64,000 nucleotides of DNA from positions 16,101 through 80,100 of the forward strand of contig JAUSAB010000039.1 of the NCBI GenBank assembly GCA_030653035.1, read 5' to 3'. This DNA is from Desulfocapsaceae bacterium (GTDB lineage: Bacteria; Desulfobacterota; Desulfobulbia; Desulfobulbales; Desulfocapsaceae). Every line of letters starts with the position of its first letter. The stretch's first letter is position 1. Made by a program: the position numbers and the translations under genes. Below the pieces are notes generated by a model. It made no database searches and had not been told where the DNA came from. It saw nothing but the letters and a program-made list of their open reading frames with translations. Shown in pieces: positions 17,911-29,338 of this stretch.

Positions 17911-18414
17911 ATGAAAATAATTGCCCGCACCTTTATCGGCAAGGTATCACAAACCATGGCCCTCTGCCTGTTGTTTTCCATCAGTTCAGCCTATGCGGCG
18001 GCAAAAATGCCATCATTCAGCCTCCCTGATGCCGTTAATGGCTCCACCGTCAGCAGTGCCAACTTTACGGGAAAAACCTTGCTCATAACATTTTTTGCAA
18101 CCTGGTGCCCTCCCTGCATGCAAGAAGTCCCGGCGCTGATAGAATTACACCAGCAATTTTCCAAAGCTAATTTTTCAGTGATCGGACTTTCGGTGGATGA
18201 AGGAGGAGCAGATATTGTCGCAAAGCTTGTTGCAAAACGCTCCATCAACTATCCGGTCTTAATGGCCGATGCAACTACTGCCCATAATTTTGGCGGAGTA
18301 GTTGGCATTCCCACCTCATTTCTTGTTAACAAAGAAGGAAATGTCGTGAAAAAATATCCAGGCTATGTACCCCACACAATCCTCGAACAGGACATCAAAA
18401 AAATAATGAATTAG
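17911..18414 (+). CDS. TlpA/ResA-like thioredoxin, exported
   Basis: The 167-residue product has a signal peptide (hydrophobic to residue 29, AYAAAK) and one thioredoxin fold with the active site FFATWCPPCMQEVPAL and the cis-proline region VVGIPTSFLVNKEGNVV. CPPC is typical of TlpA/ResA reductants that keep apocytochrome c haem-binding cysteines reduced. A CcsA-type cytochrome assembly gene lies 2.1 kb downstream, so a role in cytochrome c maturation is plausible, but other periplasmic disulfide substrates cannot be excluded. Confidence 0.9.
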   Translation: MKIIARTFIGKVSQTMALCLLFSISSAYAAAKMPSFSLPDAVNGSTVSSANFTGKTLLITFFATWCPPCMQEVPALIELHQQFSKANFSVIGLSVDEGGADIVAKLVAKRSINYPVLMADATTAHNFGGVVGIPTSFLVNKEGNVVKKYPGYVPHTILEQDIKKIMN

Positions 18415-18438
18415 CATTCATTGTTTTCGGGTTTTCAT

Positions 18439-18467
18439 TTGACATATACCCACCAGATGAGTAAATT
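18439..18467 (+). promoter_or_regulatory. Sigma-70 promoter of the small secreted protein gene
   Basis: TTGACA at 18439-18444 and TAAATT at 18462-18467 are spaced by 17 bp, a near-consensus promoter 67 bp before the ATG at 18534. Confidence 0.7.
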
Positions 18468-18533
18468 ATCGGCTAACAATAGCTTGTTTATGCTGGAATA
18501 ATCCAGATAAGAATAATCTAATAGGAGGGAAAA

Positions 18534-18770
18534 ATGAAAAAAGAAATCATCTCTGCCGTTGTTGCTCTATCATTCATGGTTTGTGCTGCTTCTTCTTTTG
18601 CCTGCACCGGTGTTGTTAAGGCCGTTGATGGTACAAAAGTAACCGTAACCTGTGATGATGGTAAAGATGTCACTGCTACTGGCGCTGCAAAAGTTGGCGA
18701 CAAAGTCACTGTAAAAGATGGCAAAGTTGCTGCCCCCGCTGGCAAGAAAGCTGCTATCGAAGGTTGCTAA
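18534..18770 (+). CDS. Small secreted protein of unknown function
   Basis: A strong AGGAGG (18523-18528) precedes this 78-residue protein. A signal peptide (residues 1-23, ending SSFA) leaves a mature part that begins with cysteine (CTGVVKAVDGTKVTVTC) and ends in GC. The mature protein has short beta-hairpin repeats rich in V, T, K, D and G (VTCDDGKDVTATGAAKVGDKVTVKDGK) with three cysteines, suggestive of a small OB- or SH3-like barrel. I do not know its role. A near-consensus promoter, a strong ribosome site and a strong terminator predict a highly expressed single-gene transcript. Confidence 0.85.
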   Translation: MKKEIISAVVALSFMVCAASSFACTGVVKAVDGTKVTVTCDDGKDVTATGAAKVGDKVTVKDGKVAAPAGKKAAIEGC

Positions 18771-18802
18771 TTGACATAGTTCTTGTTTTTAGTTAGTTTA
18801 CA

Positions 18803-18842
18803 GGGGCTGATTGAGGTACATCAATCAGCCCCTTCTTTTTTT
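18803..18842 (+). terminator. Rho-independent terminator
   Basis: GGGGCTGATTGA (18803-18814) pairs perfectly with TCAATCAGCCCC (18821-18832), a 12-bp stem with a 6-nt loop followed by TTCTTTTTTTTT. Confidence 0.92.
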
Positions 18843-19030
18843 TTCAGGTGAAGATCTATCCGAAACCGCCACTCAGAAACACCTGAAACTGGAATAACCC
18901 TTAACCGGCTTCTGGAGCCATCAAAAAGGTCAGCACGCTCTTCCATCAGAAAGGATCTATGGAGCCGTACGACACGATGCCAGGGAAGCAAGAGACTCCC
19001 CCTGAAAGTCTTACACATACCTAAATAATC

Positions 19031-19726
19031 ATGGACATTCGTACGTTACCAGAACAGGAACGGGAATTATATAATAAGATCAAGGCCAGATACAAACTTA
19101 CCTTTGACCGCCTGAAGGTAGGAGACAAGACTTTACGCCTTCTCAAAATAGCCGACATTGAAGAAATTCTTGATGGCAAAGATCCTTTCGCCAATGTTTC
19201 TGAATTCCCCTTCTGGGTCAAGCTCTGGGAGGCCGCTATGGTGCTTGCCTATGTCATGAGCAGTTTGCCGGAACCCAAAGGGAAGACCGTCCTGGAACTG
19301 GGAGCAGGACTGGGAGCGCCAGGTCTTGCCGCGGCCGCAGCCGGTTTTGATGTGACTATTTCCGACTATGAAGAGATTATTATGGATTTTCAAAGGGTGA
19401 GCGCGGCGGCTTCCGGCATACACAATGTTACCTTCACCCATCTCGACTGGCTGAATCCCCCTGAAATTGCCCATTTTGATATTTTGGCAGGCGCGGAAAT
19501 CCTTTTTCGAGAAGAATTTTTCCAGCCCCTGTTGAATGTATTCAAAAAATATCTCAAGCCAGATGGTTTTATTTATCTCGCCCATGACGCCAGCCGCAGA
19601 AGCCTGCCCCTTTTTCTTGAGCAGGCCCAAAAAGATTTTAATATTACTCTCAGCAAACAGATCATCAAAAAATCAAATAAATCCATCACCATCATTGTCA
19701 ATCGCCTGTCCCACAAAAAAGGCTGA
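19031..19726 (+). CDS. SAM-dependent methyltransferase (METTL-type lysine methyltransferase-like)
   Basis: The 231-residue protein has a class I methyltransferase core: VLELGAGLGAPGLAAAAAGF binds SAM, VTISDYEE forms the acidic loop after strand 2, and LDWLNPP and FDILAGAEILFREEFFQPLL form strands 4 and 5. The LWEAA motif before the core (FPFWVKLWEAAMVLA) is the hallmark of the nicotinamide/METTL21-like group that methylates protein lysines. The substrate is unknown. It starts the run of genes ending with ligA, all on one strand with short gaps. Confidence 0.85.
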   Translation: MDIRTLPEQERELYNKIKARYKLTFDRLKVGDKTLRLLKIADIEEILDGKDPFANVSEFPFWVKLWEAAMVLAYVMSSLPEPKGKTVLELGAGLGAPGLAAAAAGFDVTISDYEEIIMDFQRVSAAASGIHNVTFTHLDWLNPPEIAHFDILAGAEILFREEFFQPLLNVFKKYLKPDGFIYLAHDASRRSLPLFLEQAQKDFNITLSKQIIKKSNKSITIIVNRLSHKKG

Positions 19727-19738
19727 ACCACAAAAGAT

Positions 19739-20410
19739 ATGGCCTTTTACCCAATCAATCTCAACATTACGGGTCAACTCTGTGTGGTTATAGGTGGTGG
19801 CGCCGTTGCCACCCGCAAAATAACATCTCTCCTGCTCTGTGATGCCAAAGTACGAGTTATTAGCCCTGAAATCTCTCCCGAAATAAAAAAACTTATAGAC
19901 AAGAACAAGCTGGAATGGGTGCCCAGGGTCTATAGGACTGGCGATCTACAGAAAGCAATCCTGGCTTATGCCTTGACTGACAGCCCGGAGGTTCAGCGTC
20001 AGATAACGACCGAGGCCAAAGAGCTTGGAATCCCAATCAATATTGCCAACAATCCAGACGCCTGCACCTTTCAAACCGCCGCCACCATCCGCCGTGGCGA
20101 ACTTCTGATTGCAATCTCAACAGGTGGCGGCAGTCCGGCGCTGGCCGCCACGATTCGCAAAGAACTGGAACTGCGTTATGGTCCCGAATACGGTGAACTC
20201 GTAAAGCTCCTCACCGAGATCCGGCAGCTGACAGTAGGCCAGGATTCTTCTCAGGAACAACACAAATTACTGTTTACAAAAATCATCCAGACGAATATCC
20301 TCTCTCTTCTTAAAAATAAAGAGTGGCAACTGCTCCATGAACAACTGAATGAGATTCTGCCACCGGAAATAAATGCAAAGGATATAGTACAAAAGATACG
20401 AGAACAGTAA
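19739..20410 (+). CDS. Precorrin-2 dehydrogenase / siroheme synthase N-terminal-type protein
   Basis: This 223-residue protein matches the NAD-dependent domain of CysG/Met8: FYPINLNITGQLCVVIGGGAVATRKI gives the Rossmann GxGxxA-type site, VRVISPEIS the next strand and ANNPDACTFQTAATIRRGELLIAISTGGGSPALA the conserved catalytic stretch. The enzyme oxidises precorrin-2 to sirohydrochlorin and may also insert iron. Siroheme is the cofactor of the dissimilatory sulfite reductase that DsrC serves. Gene order siroheme dehydrogenase - ccsA - hemA is typical of deltaproteobacteria. Confidence 0.93.
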   Translation: MAFYPINLNITGQLCVVIGGGAVATRKITSLLLCDAKVRVISPEISPEIKKLIDKNKLEWVPRVYRTGDLQKAILAYALTDSPEVQRQITTEAKELGIPINIANNPDACTFQTAATIRRGELLIAISTGGGSPALAATIRKELELRYGPEYGELVKLLTEIRQLTVGQDSSQEQHKLLFTKIIQTNILSLLKNKEWQLLHEQLNEILPPEINAKDIVQKIREQ

Positions 20411-20480
20411 CCATGCAACGCATTATATCCCTGAAGCATGGATTGTTCTCCTGATGTCCATTCCCTTAACCTGAATACTG

Positions 20481-21311
20481 ATGATGGGTGAAACAAGTTA
20501 TTTGCTTTTTTTAATGGTTCTGACTGCAAGCTGCATGGCCCTGATTTTCTATGGCATTTTTTTTGTCAAGCAGAAGAAAAGCGTCAGAACTCTCGCGAGA
20601 TTCACCCTGCTGACTGCTGGCGTGCTACAGACCCTGTATATCCTGTTCCGCTACTTGCAGACCGGGTACACACCCATTACTTCACAACATGAAACGATTG
20701 TTTTTTTTGCCTGGTCGGTGACCTGGGCCTATCTTTCTTTTCAATGGCGCTATACAGTCAAAAACTTTGGCACCTTTATCTCCCTCCTGCTTTTTATTCT
20801 CCTCCTGCTTGCCGCAGGCGCATCCCGAACCATTAATCCACTACCACCTGCATTACAGAGCTGGTGGCTGCCAGTCCATGCCGGCATTGCAGTCATATCG
20901 TATGCCTTCCTGGCCCTGGCCTTTTGTGGAGGGATTATGTATCTCCTGCAAGAACGCGAGCTGAAAAGCAAACGCTTTGGTTATTTCTTCACCCGCCTGC
21001 CCTCACTCGATTCACTGGACCAATTGAACAGCCATTGCCTGGCCACCGGTTTTGTCCTGTTGACCCTTGGCATCATTAGCGGGTCCATATGGGCCCGTCA
21101 GGCCTGGGGAGCATATTGGCAATGGGATCCTAAAGAAACCTGGTCGCTGATCACCTGGTTTCTCTATGCCGCCCAAATTCATCAGCGCTTTACCGCCGGC
21201 TGGCGAGGCAAGCGGGCAGCAATCATGGCCGTTATCGGTTTTACCGCGGTACTCTTTACCCTCTGGGGAGTAACATTTCTGCTCGGAGGTGTGCACAGTT
21301 ATGCCCAATGA
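20481..21311 (+). CDS. ccsA: CcsA/HemX-type cytochrome c assembly membrane protein
   Basis: The 276-residue protein has about eight membrane helices and the haem-handling WWD-type motif WGAYWQWDPKETWSLITW, followed by RFTAGWRGKRAAIMAVIGF and a conserved late histidine in GGVHSY. CcsA members deliver haem for cytochrome c maturation; the hemA-linked HemX subgroup may regulate HemA levels. The last codons overlap the start of hemA (21301), which supports translational coupling. With no resB-like partner in the window I cannot separate the two roles. Confidence 0.9.
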   Translation: MMGETSYLLFLMVLTASCMALIFYGIFFVKQKKSVRTLARFTLLTAGVLQTLYILFRYLQTGYTPITSQHETIVFFAWSVTWAYLSFQWRYTVKNFGTFISLLLFILLLLAAGASRTINPLPPALQSWWLPVHAGIAVISYAFLALAFCGGIMYLLQERELKSKRFGYFFTRLPSLDSLDQLNSHCLATGFVLLTLGIISGSIWARQAWGAYWQWDPKETWSLITWFLYAAQIHQRFTAGWRGKRAAIMAVIGFTAVLFTLWGVTFLLGGVHSYAQ

Positions 21312-22575
21312 TATGATCCTCCTGCTGGGGGTGAATCATAAGACAACCCCTCTGGCCGTGCGCGAGCAGCTGGCCTGTGGCAAGGGTTACGAGGAGCCTT
21401 TGCATGCCCTTCGCAACATTCCCGGCTGCAAAGAATGTTATCTGCTTTCCACCTGCAACCGCGTGGAAATAGTCGTTGTTGCTCAGAAAAATGCCCAGGT
21501 GGAAGAGGATATAGCAAAACTTCTTTTTGGCACTTCTGTTGCCCCAGAACAACGTCAGGACTATCTCTATGTCTACCGCAACAATGAAGCCGTGCATCAC
21601 CTTTTTATGGTCTCCACCAGCCTTGATTCGATGATTGTGGGGGAAGCGCAGATCTTGGGCCAACTGAAAGAGGCCTATCGTCATGCCGCAGAGCTTAAAT
21701 ATACCGGACCGGTCCTGAACAAACTGTTGCACAAATCTTTTTCCGTGGCCAAACGGGTGCGCAGCGAAACCCAGATCGGCGCCTCTGCCGTCTCCATCAG
21801 CTATGCGGCCGTTGAACTTGCCAAAAAGATCTTCGGCACCCTTGAGAACAAAAATGTCCTCTTGATCGGCGCAGGAGAGATGGCAGAACTAGCCGCCGAA
21901 CATCTGGTCAGCCAGGGTGTGCGTAAGGTAGTGGTGGCCAATCGAACCCTGTCACGGGCAATGGATCTGGCCAAACGATTTAATGGAACCGCTGTTTCTC
22001 TCGATGAATTATTTTCTCAGCTTGAGCAGGCAGATATTGTCATCAGCTCCACCGGGGCGCCCAACATAATCCTGCATAAACAGGATGTACAGCCAATCAT
22101 GCGGACCCGCCGCAATGAGCCGATCTTTTTTATCGATATTGCTGTCCCCCGTGATCTGGATCCAGAGCTGAATAATCTCGACAATGTCTATCTCTACGAC
22201 ATTGACGATCTGCATAATGTGGTGGAAACCAATAAGTCAGAACGAGACAAAGAGGCCGTCAAGGCCCGCCGCATTGTTGATGAAGAGACCTTGAAATTCC
22301 AGAATTGGATAGATGGATTATCCGTAGTTCCCACCATTACCGCACTGAGGAAAAAAGCGGACGACATCTGCCGGGCCGAGCTGGAACGGACCCTGTGCCG
22401 CCTGCAACATCTTACCGCCGATGAGCAAAAGGCGATTGAAAAAATGGCTTCAGCCATAAGCTCAAAGCTTCTGCATGACCCCGTCTCTTTCCTCAAGAAT
22501 GAAAATTGTAAAGAACAGAATGAAGTCAAGGTAGAGATGATCCGCGCCGCCTTTGGTCTGGAAGATAAAGACTGA
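21301..22575 (+). CDS. hemA: Glutamyl-tRNA reductase
   Basis: HemA reduces glutamyl-tRNA to glutamate-1-semialdehyde, the committed step of C5-pathway tetrapyrrole synthesis. The N-terminus LLLGVNHKTTPLAVREQL and the nucleophile cysteine in LLSTCNRVEIV are intact, as are the catalytic region SMIVGEAQILGQLKEAY, the NADPH site VLLIGAGEMAELAAEHL and the C-terminal dimerisation domain. ATG 21301 is chosen since it directly precedes GVNHKT by a few residues and overlaps the end of ccsA. The product would feed haem and siroheme made by neighbouring genes. Confidence 0.97.
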   Translation: MPNDMILLLGVNHKTTPLAVREQLACGKGYEEPLHALRNIPGCKECYLLSTCNRVEIVVVAQKNAQVEEDIAKLLFGTSVAPEQRQDYLYVYRNNEAVHHLFMVSTSLDSMIVGEAQILGQLKEAYRHAAELKYTGPVLNKLLHKSFSVAKRVRSETQIGASAVSISYAAVELAKKIFGTLENKNVLLIGAGEMAELAAEHLVSQGVRKVVVANRTLSRAMDLAKRFNGTAVSLDELFSQLEQADIVISSTGAPNIILHKQDVQPIMRTRRNEPIFFIDIAVPRDLDPELNNLDNVYLYDIDDLHNVVETNKSERDKEAVKARRIVDEETLKFQNWIDGLSVVPTITALRKKADDICRAELERTLCRLQHLTADEQKAIEKMASAISSKLLHDPVSFLKNENCKEQNEVKVEMIRAAFGLEDKD

Positions 22576-23189
22576 TGTGCCGGCCACGCCAGGAACTTCT
22601 GGAAAATGAATGGTTTGTTGTTCGACATTCGGGAGAGATCCCGGAGATTGCCCTCCATTCAGCGTTTCATTATCTTACAGAAGACCTCAATGGCCCGCGG
22701 CTACAATTAAGCGTAGAGGAAATAGACTCTTTGCAAGACGCTGCCGCAACCCGCTACCAGGAGATTATCCTGCGAGATCTTTGCTATGAAAACCGGAATT
22801 TTACTATCTATCGAGGAATTCAGCGGGCTATTTTTAACTGGCACCGCTTTGTCGCTTTCTGTGAACGGCAGGGTATCAAATATCACAACTTACGCAGTAC
22901 CACGGCAGAAGCCTTCCTGATTTTACTCAAAAAAGTCGCCCATACCACAAACGATCCCGCTCCTGGTTCGATCGACACACAGCCGTCCTTGGCTGTCGTT
23001 TTCAACTGCAGCTTTGATGACCTCACCCTTTTTGCCCGTGAGCTTGGGATCGCCGAGGAGCAATTCCCTCAAGAAATTCATCTATTCTGTCACAAAGAGA
23101 ATGCAACGGAGGACGACCAAAAAATAAAGGACGAATCCTTGGTACCAAAAGAAAAACAAGGTATATTTGAAGATATTTATTATGAATAA
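22575..23189 (+). CDS. Hypothetical protein in the hemA operon
   Basis: I do not recognise this 204-residue protein. Its ATG shares one base with the hemA stop (TGATG at 22573-22577), so it is translationally coupled to hemA. It is predicted soluble and helical, with no signal peptide; the visible stretches include ALHSAFHYLTEDLNGPRLQL, YQEIILRDLCYENRNFTIYRG and RAIFNWHRFVAFC. The last third is charged and likely disordered. Conservation of the hemA-coupled position would suggest a tetrapyrrole-related role, but nothing in the sequence shows it. Confidence 0.8.
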   Translation: MCRPRQELLENEWFVVRHSGEIPEIALHSAFHYLTEDLNGPRLQLSVEEIDSLQDAAATRYQEIILRDLCYENRNFTIYRGIQRAIFNWHRFVAFCERQGIKYHNLRSTTAEAFLILLKKVAHTTNDPAPGSIDTQPSLAVVFNCSFDDLTLFARELGIAEEQFPQEIHLFCHKENATEDDQKIKDESLVPKEKQGIFEDIYYE

Positions 23190-23220
23190 AACAAAGTTTT
23201 CACCATAAAAAGGAGAAAAA

Positions 23221-23409
23221 ATGCCCTATGTAAACATCCGGGTAGCCGGCAAGTTAAGCAAAAAACAGAAAGAAAATATCTGTAAAGGAGTAACTGAAGT
23301 CATTGCCAGGGAGGCAGCCAAGCCACCCGAATCTATCCTCATCTTTATCGATGAAGTCGTACATGAAAATATCGCCAAAGGCGGAACTCTGCTCCAGGCA
23401 CCCCAATAA
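23221..23409 (+). CDS. 4-oxalocrotonate tautomerase family protein
   Basis: This 62-residue protein has the family layout: proline directly after the initiator methionine (MPYVNIRV), which becomes the catalytic N-terminal base, and a short beta-alpha-beta fold (KQKENICKGVTEVIAREA, SILIFIDEVVHENIAKGG). AAAGGAG precedes the start. Enzymes of this size act as hexamers on keto-enol substrates; the natural substrate here is unknown. It lies between the hemA-coupled unknown and ligA. Confidence 0.9.
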   Translation: MPYVNIRVAGKLSKKQKENICKGVTEVIAREAAKPPESILIFIDEVVHENIAKGGTLLQAPQ

Positions 23410-25449
<2,040 letters not shown>

Positions 25450-25521
25450 AATAAGAGTGAGACAACAGTCAAAAATGGAATGGTTTTTTCGGAACGGCTC
25501 CTCATTTAACAAAGGGAAAAA

Positions 25522-27717
25522 ATGACTACATGTTTACGGTGGATTATGGGCATTCTGTTTGGTCTGGCCGTGTCCATTTTCCTGCTGATCTTAGCCCTGC
25601 CCTCTCTGATTAACCCCAATGATTACAAGACGCTCGTCACCGATCTGGTTCGAGAAAAAACAGGAAGAAAGCTGGTTATTTCTGGTGATATCCACCTGCA
25701 GATTTCCCCATGGCTCAATGTGAGCAGCGTCTTTGGCAAGGTACGTCTTACCAATAATGCTCCTTTCGCCAAAAGCACATTTATTGAAAGCGAGCAGGTA
25801 AAGATAGAACTGTCGCTCTGGTCTCTTCTACTCCAAAAACGTCTGCACATGACAGACATCATGCTGGATGGCGTCACATTGAATCTTCTGCGCAACAAAG
25901 AAGGTGTAAGTAATTGGCAAGAACTGCCCGAACCGACTGAAACAGCAACAGAAGTCATTACCGAAACCACCGAAGAAGCACCTGGCGAACCAACAGCCAT
26001 AAACAGTGGTCCCTGGCAGTCTTGGCTGAAAAAATTACTCCCGGATGCAATTGATCTTGATCTTGGCAAGCTGCAACTAACTCATATCAATATACGTTAC
26101 GAGAATCGACAGACAGATGAGGTTATTCTGCTCAAAGAGTTGCAGATTAAAACTGGTCGGCTCAAGGAAGGAAGACAGTTCCCCTTTGAAGCTGGCTTTA
26201 ACCTTACCCTGGACAATAAGGCTGCGAGCAAACCAGCCATCATTCGTTCAGGCGACATCGCAATGCAAGGAAACGCAACCCTGTTTTTGCAGGATCCCCA
26301 TCTGCTCCTCGAAGATTTACGGATAGAGGGGACGGTAAAGGGGAGGGCCCTGCCCAAAAGAGGCCTGAAGATCATCTTGGCAACGAACAGTGACATCCAG
26401 CTGCAACCACAAAAAATCACCATAAAAGATTTTTCATTGACCCACGAAGATGTCACCCTGCAAGGCAGCGGCACTCTGGAAGACTTCTCCTCACCCCGTT
26501 TCAATGGCGCCCTCAAGGTGCCTGAATGTTCGCCTGCAGATCTCCTGAAACAACTCAAACCAACCCTGCCGGTCTTGCAGGATGCCGAGGTACTGACCCG
26601 TTTAAGCGCAGGGATGCTTATCAAAAGCGATACGGAGAGAACAGAAATTACCGACCTTACGGTTACAGTGGACGAGACAACCGCTACCGGAACAATCACA
26701 AGACAAAACGAAAACAACCCTGCCTATGAGGCAACCATTCATATTAATCATCTGGACCTTGACCGTTACTCCCCGAAAAAGAAGGCGGCACCGCTGGTAA
26801 TCGAAGGACAAGCAGGGGCCTCTGATCCTCTTATTCCGGTAGATTTCCTCAACCCCCTTCTTCTTCAGCTCAATCTGCAGCTCGACTCCTTGCAACTAGG
26901 CGGGGTAACATTGTCAGAGGTACAGATGAAGATTGCCGGAAAAGAGGGGATTCTCCAACTGGCCCCATTTACTGCCCATTTGTATGACGGCAGCATGAAA
27001 CTTGAGGCCAGAATGGATGTTACGGGAGATATTCCCCAGATTCAGATCAAACAAAAAATCAACAAGGTTCAGCTGGCATCACTCTTTCAAGACATGAACG
27101 GCAAGGAAGCGATGACAGGCAAAGCGGCCATCGAGGCTGATATCAACACCAGCGGCCTGAATTGGAAAGAAATCCTGAGTCATCTTAATGGAACGATGCG
27201 GTTTGAATTTTCAAACGGTGCAATAGAGTCATTAAAGATCCTGCCGCTCATCCGAACAGCACGGGCCCTGCACCGACAGGAAACGCCTCTCCCCACGACC
27301 GACGATGAGGCCACAGAATTTACCCGTCTGACCGGCACTGCTATCCTTGAAGATGGAATCTTGTATAATGACGATTTAACGGCAACCTCAGATCTGATGC
27401 AAATAGCGGGTGGCGGCGAGATTGATCTGGTCGGCAAAAAACTCAATTTTGTACTAAACGTCTCTCTCGCTCCGCAACTTGCCCAGGAAGACACAGAGTT
27501 AAACGAATTTGGCAGCCGGGTTATTCCCTATAAAATAGCCGGCCCATTTACCGATCTGCGCCAAGAGGCAGACGTGGCAAAACTACTGCCGGCAAAGGTG
27601 GAAGAGCAACCCCTGCCAGAATTACCAACACAAACGGACAAACAAGAATCAACGCCAAAAGAGAACGACGCGAGCACTCCTCCTGAAGAGAATAAAGTTG
27701 AAGCGAGAGGAGACTAA
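25522..27717 (+). CDS. AsmA family outer-membrane biogenesis protein
   Basis: The 731-residue protein starts with a membrane helix (residues 8-30) and the AsmA opening LPSLINPNDYKTLVTDLVREKTGRKLVISGDIHLQISPWL. Long beta-rich repeats follow, and the C-terminal AsmA_2 part reads LNGTMRFEFSNGAIESLKILPLIR and GEIDLVGKKLNFVLNVSLAPQL. The tail from about 690 is charged and disordered. AsmA-like proteins are proposed to form lipid-transport bridges across the periplasm. It is a single gene with its own ribosome site (AAAGGGAAA). Confidence 0.9.
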   Translation: MTTCLRWIMGILFGLAVSIFLLILALPSLINPNDYKTLVTDLVREKTGRKLVISGDIHLQISPWLNVSSVFGKVRLTNNAPFAKSTFIESEQVKIELSLWSLLLQKRLHMTDIMLDGVTLNLLRNKEGVSNWQELPEPTETATEVITETTEEAPGEPTAINSGPWQSWLKKLLPDAIDLDLGKLQLTHINIRYENRQTDEVILLKELQIKTGRLKEGRQFPFEAGFNLTLDNKAASKPAIIRSGDIAMQGNATLFLQDPHLLLEDLRIEGTVKGRALPKRGLKIILATNSDIQLQPQKITIKDFSLTHEDVTLQGSGTLEDFSSPRFNGALKVPECSPADLLKQLKPTLPVLQDAEVLTRLSAGMLIKSDTERTEITDLTVTVDETTATGTITRQNENNPAYEATIHINHLDLDRYSPKKKAAPLVIEGQAGASDPLIPVDFLNPLLLQLNLQLDSLQLGGVTLSEVQMKIAGKEGILQLAPFTAHLYDGSMKLEARMDVTGDIPQIQIKQKINKVQLASLFQDMNGKEAMTGKAAIEADINTSGLNWKEILSHLNGTMRFEFSNGAIESLKILPLIRTARALHRQETPLPTTDDEATEFTRLTGTAILEDGILYNDDLTATSDLMQIAGGGEIDLVGKKLNFVLNVSLAPQLAQEDTELNEFGSRVIPYKIAGPFTDLRQEADVAKLLPAKVEEQPLPELPTQTDKQESTPKENDASTPPEENKVEARGD

Positions 27718-27832
27718 TCCGGGAACATAATTTAGTCCTTGCCTCAAAAGACAAGCTGTGAGAAGATTTTATTAAAGAGAGCTGCGTTCTACTGTTCAAA
27801 GTCCCAATCATTTACCACTTTAAAGGAGAGCT

Positions 27833-28318
27833 ATGAAAAGAATTACTGATATTAAACGAGTGATTACGCCTATTGATTTCTCTGAAAATGCCCCGTTGAT
27901 AGCCGAATCAGCTGCTTATGTTGCCGGAACCTTTAAGGCCTCTCTCAGTCTGATCTTTGTCGTCCAGAGTTTTGCCGATTACTCTGGATTTTTTGTGCCC
28001 CAAGTCAACGCCCCGGATCTGATGCAGGAATTATTTACCAGCGCCGAAGAAAGGATGGATAAATTTTGTCAGGACAATGAAGACGCCTTTAAGGCCTTGG
28101 GAGTAACGGCCCTTCATTCCAAAGTCCTGATGGGTGATGTGGCGGAACAGATTATTGACTATGCCGTAAACGGGCAGGGCAATCTGATCGTCATGGGGAC
28201 CCATGGTTACAAGGGTCTGGAAAAGATCATGTTCGGCAGTATCGCCGACAAGGTGGTCAAGGCAGCTCCCTGTCCTATCATGACGGTTAATCCCTACACC
28301 TGTTGTCTTGCAAAATAA
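27833..28318 (+). CDS. Universal stress protein
   Basis: The 161-residue protein has one Usp fold: RVITPIDFSENAPLIAESAAYVA at the N-terminus, then the ATP-binding signature MGTHGYKGLEKIMFGSIADKVVKAAPCPIMTV with G-x2-G-x9-G(S). AAAGGAGAG precedes the ATG. Such ATP-binding USPs are induced by stress or stasis; the partner is unknown. A second, tandem-domain USP gene is at 54671-55492. Confidence 0.93.
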   Translation: MKRITDIKRVITPIDFSENAPLIAESAAYVAGTFKASLSLIFVVQSFADYSGFFVPQVNAPDLMQELFTSAEERMDKFCQDNEDAFKALGVTALHSKVLMGDVAEQIIDYAVNGQGNLIVMGTHGYKGLEKIMFGSIADKVVKAAPCPIMTVNPYTCCLAK

Positions 28319-28398
28319 GGTGCCCATAGCAATAACGCCAACCGGACGACCTGTAAGAGACAAAAAACGGGACAGGCAAGGGAGCATCGGTTGACGAC

Positions 28399-29313
28399 AT
28401 GGCAGTAACTACTGAAGCCAGTCACATCCTTACTTTTCTTCTAGCTGAGAAATCGGTGCGAGGGGTGATCCTTGATGGCACCACCTTGGTTCAGGAGATG
28501 CGGACCCGTCATGGGCTTGGGCCCCTGGAAACGCTGGTTCTTGGTCAGGCCTTGCAAGTGACCGCACTCATGGCCTCATCGCTGAAAGGTCACGACGAGA
28601 TAGGCTTGAGAATAGACTGCGCGGGACCGATCAAAGGCATTGTCGCCGAGGCCACTGCCACTGGCGAGGTACGTGGCTATCTCAAACAGGTTCCCATTCC
28701 CCAAACAGACCCTCTGCAACCTTTTGACGAAAGAGACGACCTCAACCCCTTCTGGGAAGACGGTTTTCTCACCATCACCCGTTATCTGGAAGAAGGAAGA
28801 CAACCTTTCAGCGGCAGTGTGGCCTTGCAACCCGGCAATATTGCCTCCGAGGTGGCCCGCTATTATCTTCTCTCTGAACAAATCCCGACCGCGATTCACC
28901 TCAGTCTTGTTTTTGATATCCATGACCGGGTAACCGGGGCTGGCGGCCTCTTATTACAGGCCATGCCAGGGGCCAGCGACAAATTTTTTGCAAGCCTTGC
29001 TCAAAAAACGCAAACCTTGCCTTCTCTGGGCAAGGCACTTACGGAAGGCCGAAAGGTGGATTCATGGCTCAACGAACAATTTTCTGCTTTTTCACCTGAC
29101 ATCCTGGAAGAACATTCTGTTCATTTTCATTGTCGCTGCGATGCCGAGCGAATGCGTCTTCTTTTGCTCCACCTACCTTTGGCTGACCTTGAGGAAATAC
29201 GTAACAATGGCCCCTTTCCGGTGCAACTAACCTGTCACTATTGCAGCAAAGCATATCTTTTCGATCAAAAGGCCTTGGCTGACATCTGCCAGGAAAAACA
29301 GTCCTGCACCTGA
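28399..29313 (+). CDS. hslO: 33 kDa redox-regulated chaperone Hsp33
   Basis: Hsp33 is a holdase activated by oxidation of a zinc-bound cysteine centre. The N-terminal domain includes LGQALQVTALMASSLKGHDEIGLRIDCAGPIKGIVAEA, and the C-terminal redox switch is visible as FHCRCDAERMR and LTCHYCSKAYLFD (CxC ... CxxC). The length of 304 residues is normal. Presence of this oxidative-stress chaperone in a probable anaerobe fits occasional oxygen exposure. Confidence 0.96.
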   Translation: MAVTTEASHILTFLLAEKSVRGVILDGTTLVQEMRTRHGLGPLETLVLGQALQVTALMASSLKGHDEIGLRIDCAGPIKGIVAEATATGEVRGYLKQVPIPQTDPLQPFDERDDLNPFWEDGFLTITRYLEEGRQPFSGSVALQPGNIASEVARYYLLSEQIPTAIHLSLVFDIHDRVTGAGGLLLQAMPGASDKFFASLAQKTQTLPSLGKALTEGRKVDSWLNEQFSAFSPDILEEHSVHFHCRCDAERMRLLLLHLPLADLEEIRNNGPFPVQLTCHYCSKAYLFDQKALADICQEKQSCT

Positions 29314-29338
29314 AATAAGATGATCTCAAGAATCGACA

